Source: Polyodon spathula
Lineage: Eukaryota; Chordata; Actinopteri; Acipenseriformes; Polyodontidae
Reading direction: 5' to 3'
Length of the DNA stretch: 64,000 nucleotides
NCBI RefSeq assembly: GCF_017654505.1
Contig: NC_054559.1
Location: 15,812,370-15,876,369 of the forward strand
Position numbers and translations under genes: made by a program
Notes under the pieces: model-generated
Seen by the model: the letters and a program-made list of their open reading frames with translations, nothing else
What the model was told of the DNA's origin: nothing
Database searches by the model: none
Shown here: piece after piece, positions 63,242-64,000 of the stretch
Position numbering within the stretch: position 1 is the first letter of the stretch
How the letters are laid out: each line of letters starts with the position of its first letter

Positions 63242-63459
63242 GCAACACAAACACATGGCTATCTGTCACCACCCACAACTGGTAAACACTCAACACTGCC
63301 CACCTGCAACACACGCACGCACACACGCACAGCGCACGCACACACGCACGCACACAGACACGCATGTACGTGCACATGCACGCATTCGCACACACACACG
63401 CAGCTATCTGTCATCCAGCAAACGCATCACCCTCAACTGTCTTCCACCGCCCAACCTGC

Positions 63460-63511
<52 letters not shown>

Positions 63512-63568
63512 GCTATCTGTCATCCAGCAAACGCATCACCCTCAACTGTCTTCCACCGCCCAACCTGC

Positions 63569-63634
<66 letters not shown>

Positions 63635-63710
63635 GCTATCTGTCATCCAGCAAACGCATCACCCTCAACTGTCTTCCACCGCCCAACCTGCAACACACAC
63701 ACACACACAC

Positions 63711-63779
<69 letters not shown>

Positions 63780-63836
63780 GCTATCTGTCATCCAGCAAAC
63801 GCATCACCCTCAACTGTCTTCCACCGCCCAACCTGC

Positions 63837-63924
<88 letters not shown>

Positions 63925-64000
63925 GCTATCTGTCATCCAGAAACGCATCACCCTCAACTGTCTTCCACCGCCCAACCTGCAACACACACACACACACACA
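63242..64000 (-). repeat. Compound (CA/TG)n array with repeated acceptor-like units
   Basis: Upstream of the grin2a exon at 63239, a unit of about 65 bp (GCAGCTATCTGTCATCCAGC ... CCGCCCAACCTGCAACAC) alternates with (CA)n tracts and recurs at least five times to the window edge. A diverged copy (63262-63315) lies directly beside the exon. On the gene's strand each unit ends in TTGCAG followed by GTTGGGCGGTGGAAG, close to the real junction TTGCAG/GTGGGGCGCTGGGAG. The G bases of the acceptor-like AGs are at about 63304, 63456, 63565, 63688, 63833 and 63977, and the real one is at 63240. The flanking tracts are (UG)n in the transcript. Confidence 0.9.

Noticed and set aside
63240..63395. In-frame extension upstream of the S1 exon
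   Set aside because: It translates the TG repeat and intron sequence. A TTGCAG acceptor precedes the conserved VGRWEN start.

Overview
The window is vertebrate nuclear DNA, best read as a ray-finned fish. It is AT-rich, full of microsatellites and minisatellites, and carries decayed LINE and DNA-transposon copies. The only protein-coding gene I can support is the 3' part of a GluN2A NMDA-receptor subunit gene (grin2a) on the minus strand. The LINE and other dispersed repeats resemble those I associate with non-teleost ray-finned fish such as sturgeons and paddlefish. That lineage guess is tentative and rests on memory of repeat families.

Layout. Positions 1 to about 42,500 lie downstream of grin2a and contain no convincing coding gene. 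They hold two LINE fragments (1627-2062 and 18700-19680), a MITE-like family with a telomere-like TTAGGG core, a long-inverted-repeat element (6572-7246), a pogo-like element (27281-28092), a Tc1-like element (40983-41315), a retroposon-like GC-richer block (about 29380-29970), a 50-bp minisatellite (32311-33060) and many microsatellites. Part of the last few kilobases before 42543 is probably the grin2a 3' UTR.

Positions 42543-63239 carry nine coding exons of grin2a, transcribed right to left. All have GT/AG junctions and phases that join without a frameshift. They give 1093 residues plus a stop: the end of ligand-binding lobe S1, M1, the pore loop with the Asn-Asn selectivity site, M3 with [10 protein letters not shown]2, M4 and a 602-residue final-exon segment ending in the PDZ ligand ESDV. 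The amino-terminal-domain exons lie beyond the right edge. Introns are short (88 bp to 4.7 kb) and hold a second pogo-like element, a third LINE fragment, and 54-bp, 31-bp and 58-bp minisatellites.

The most unusual signal is that repeats cluster at the 3' splice sites of this gene. Six of nine acceptors have a tandem array within about 65 nt upstream, and a seventh has a MITE fragment in the same place. At the most upstream exon, a (TG)n-rich array repeats the acceptor itself together with a look-alike of the first codons of the exon, so about six decoy acceptors sit in tandem before the real one. I see no complete new gene system here. The splice-site repeat architecture is the best candidate for something not previously described.
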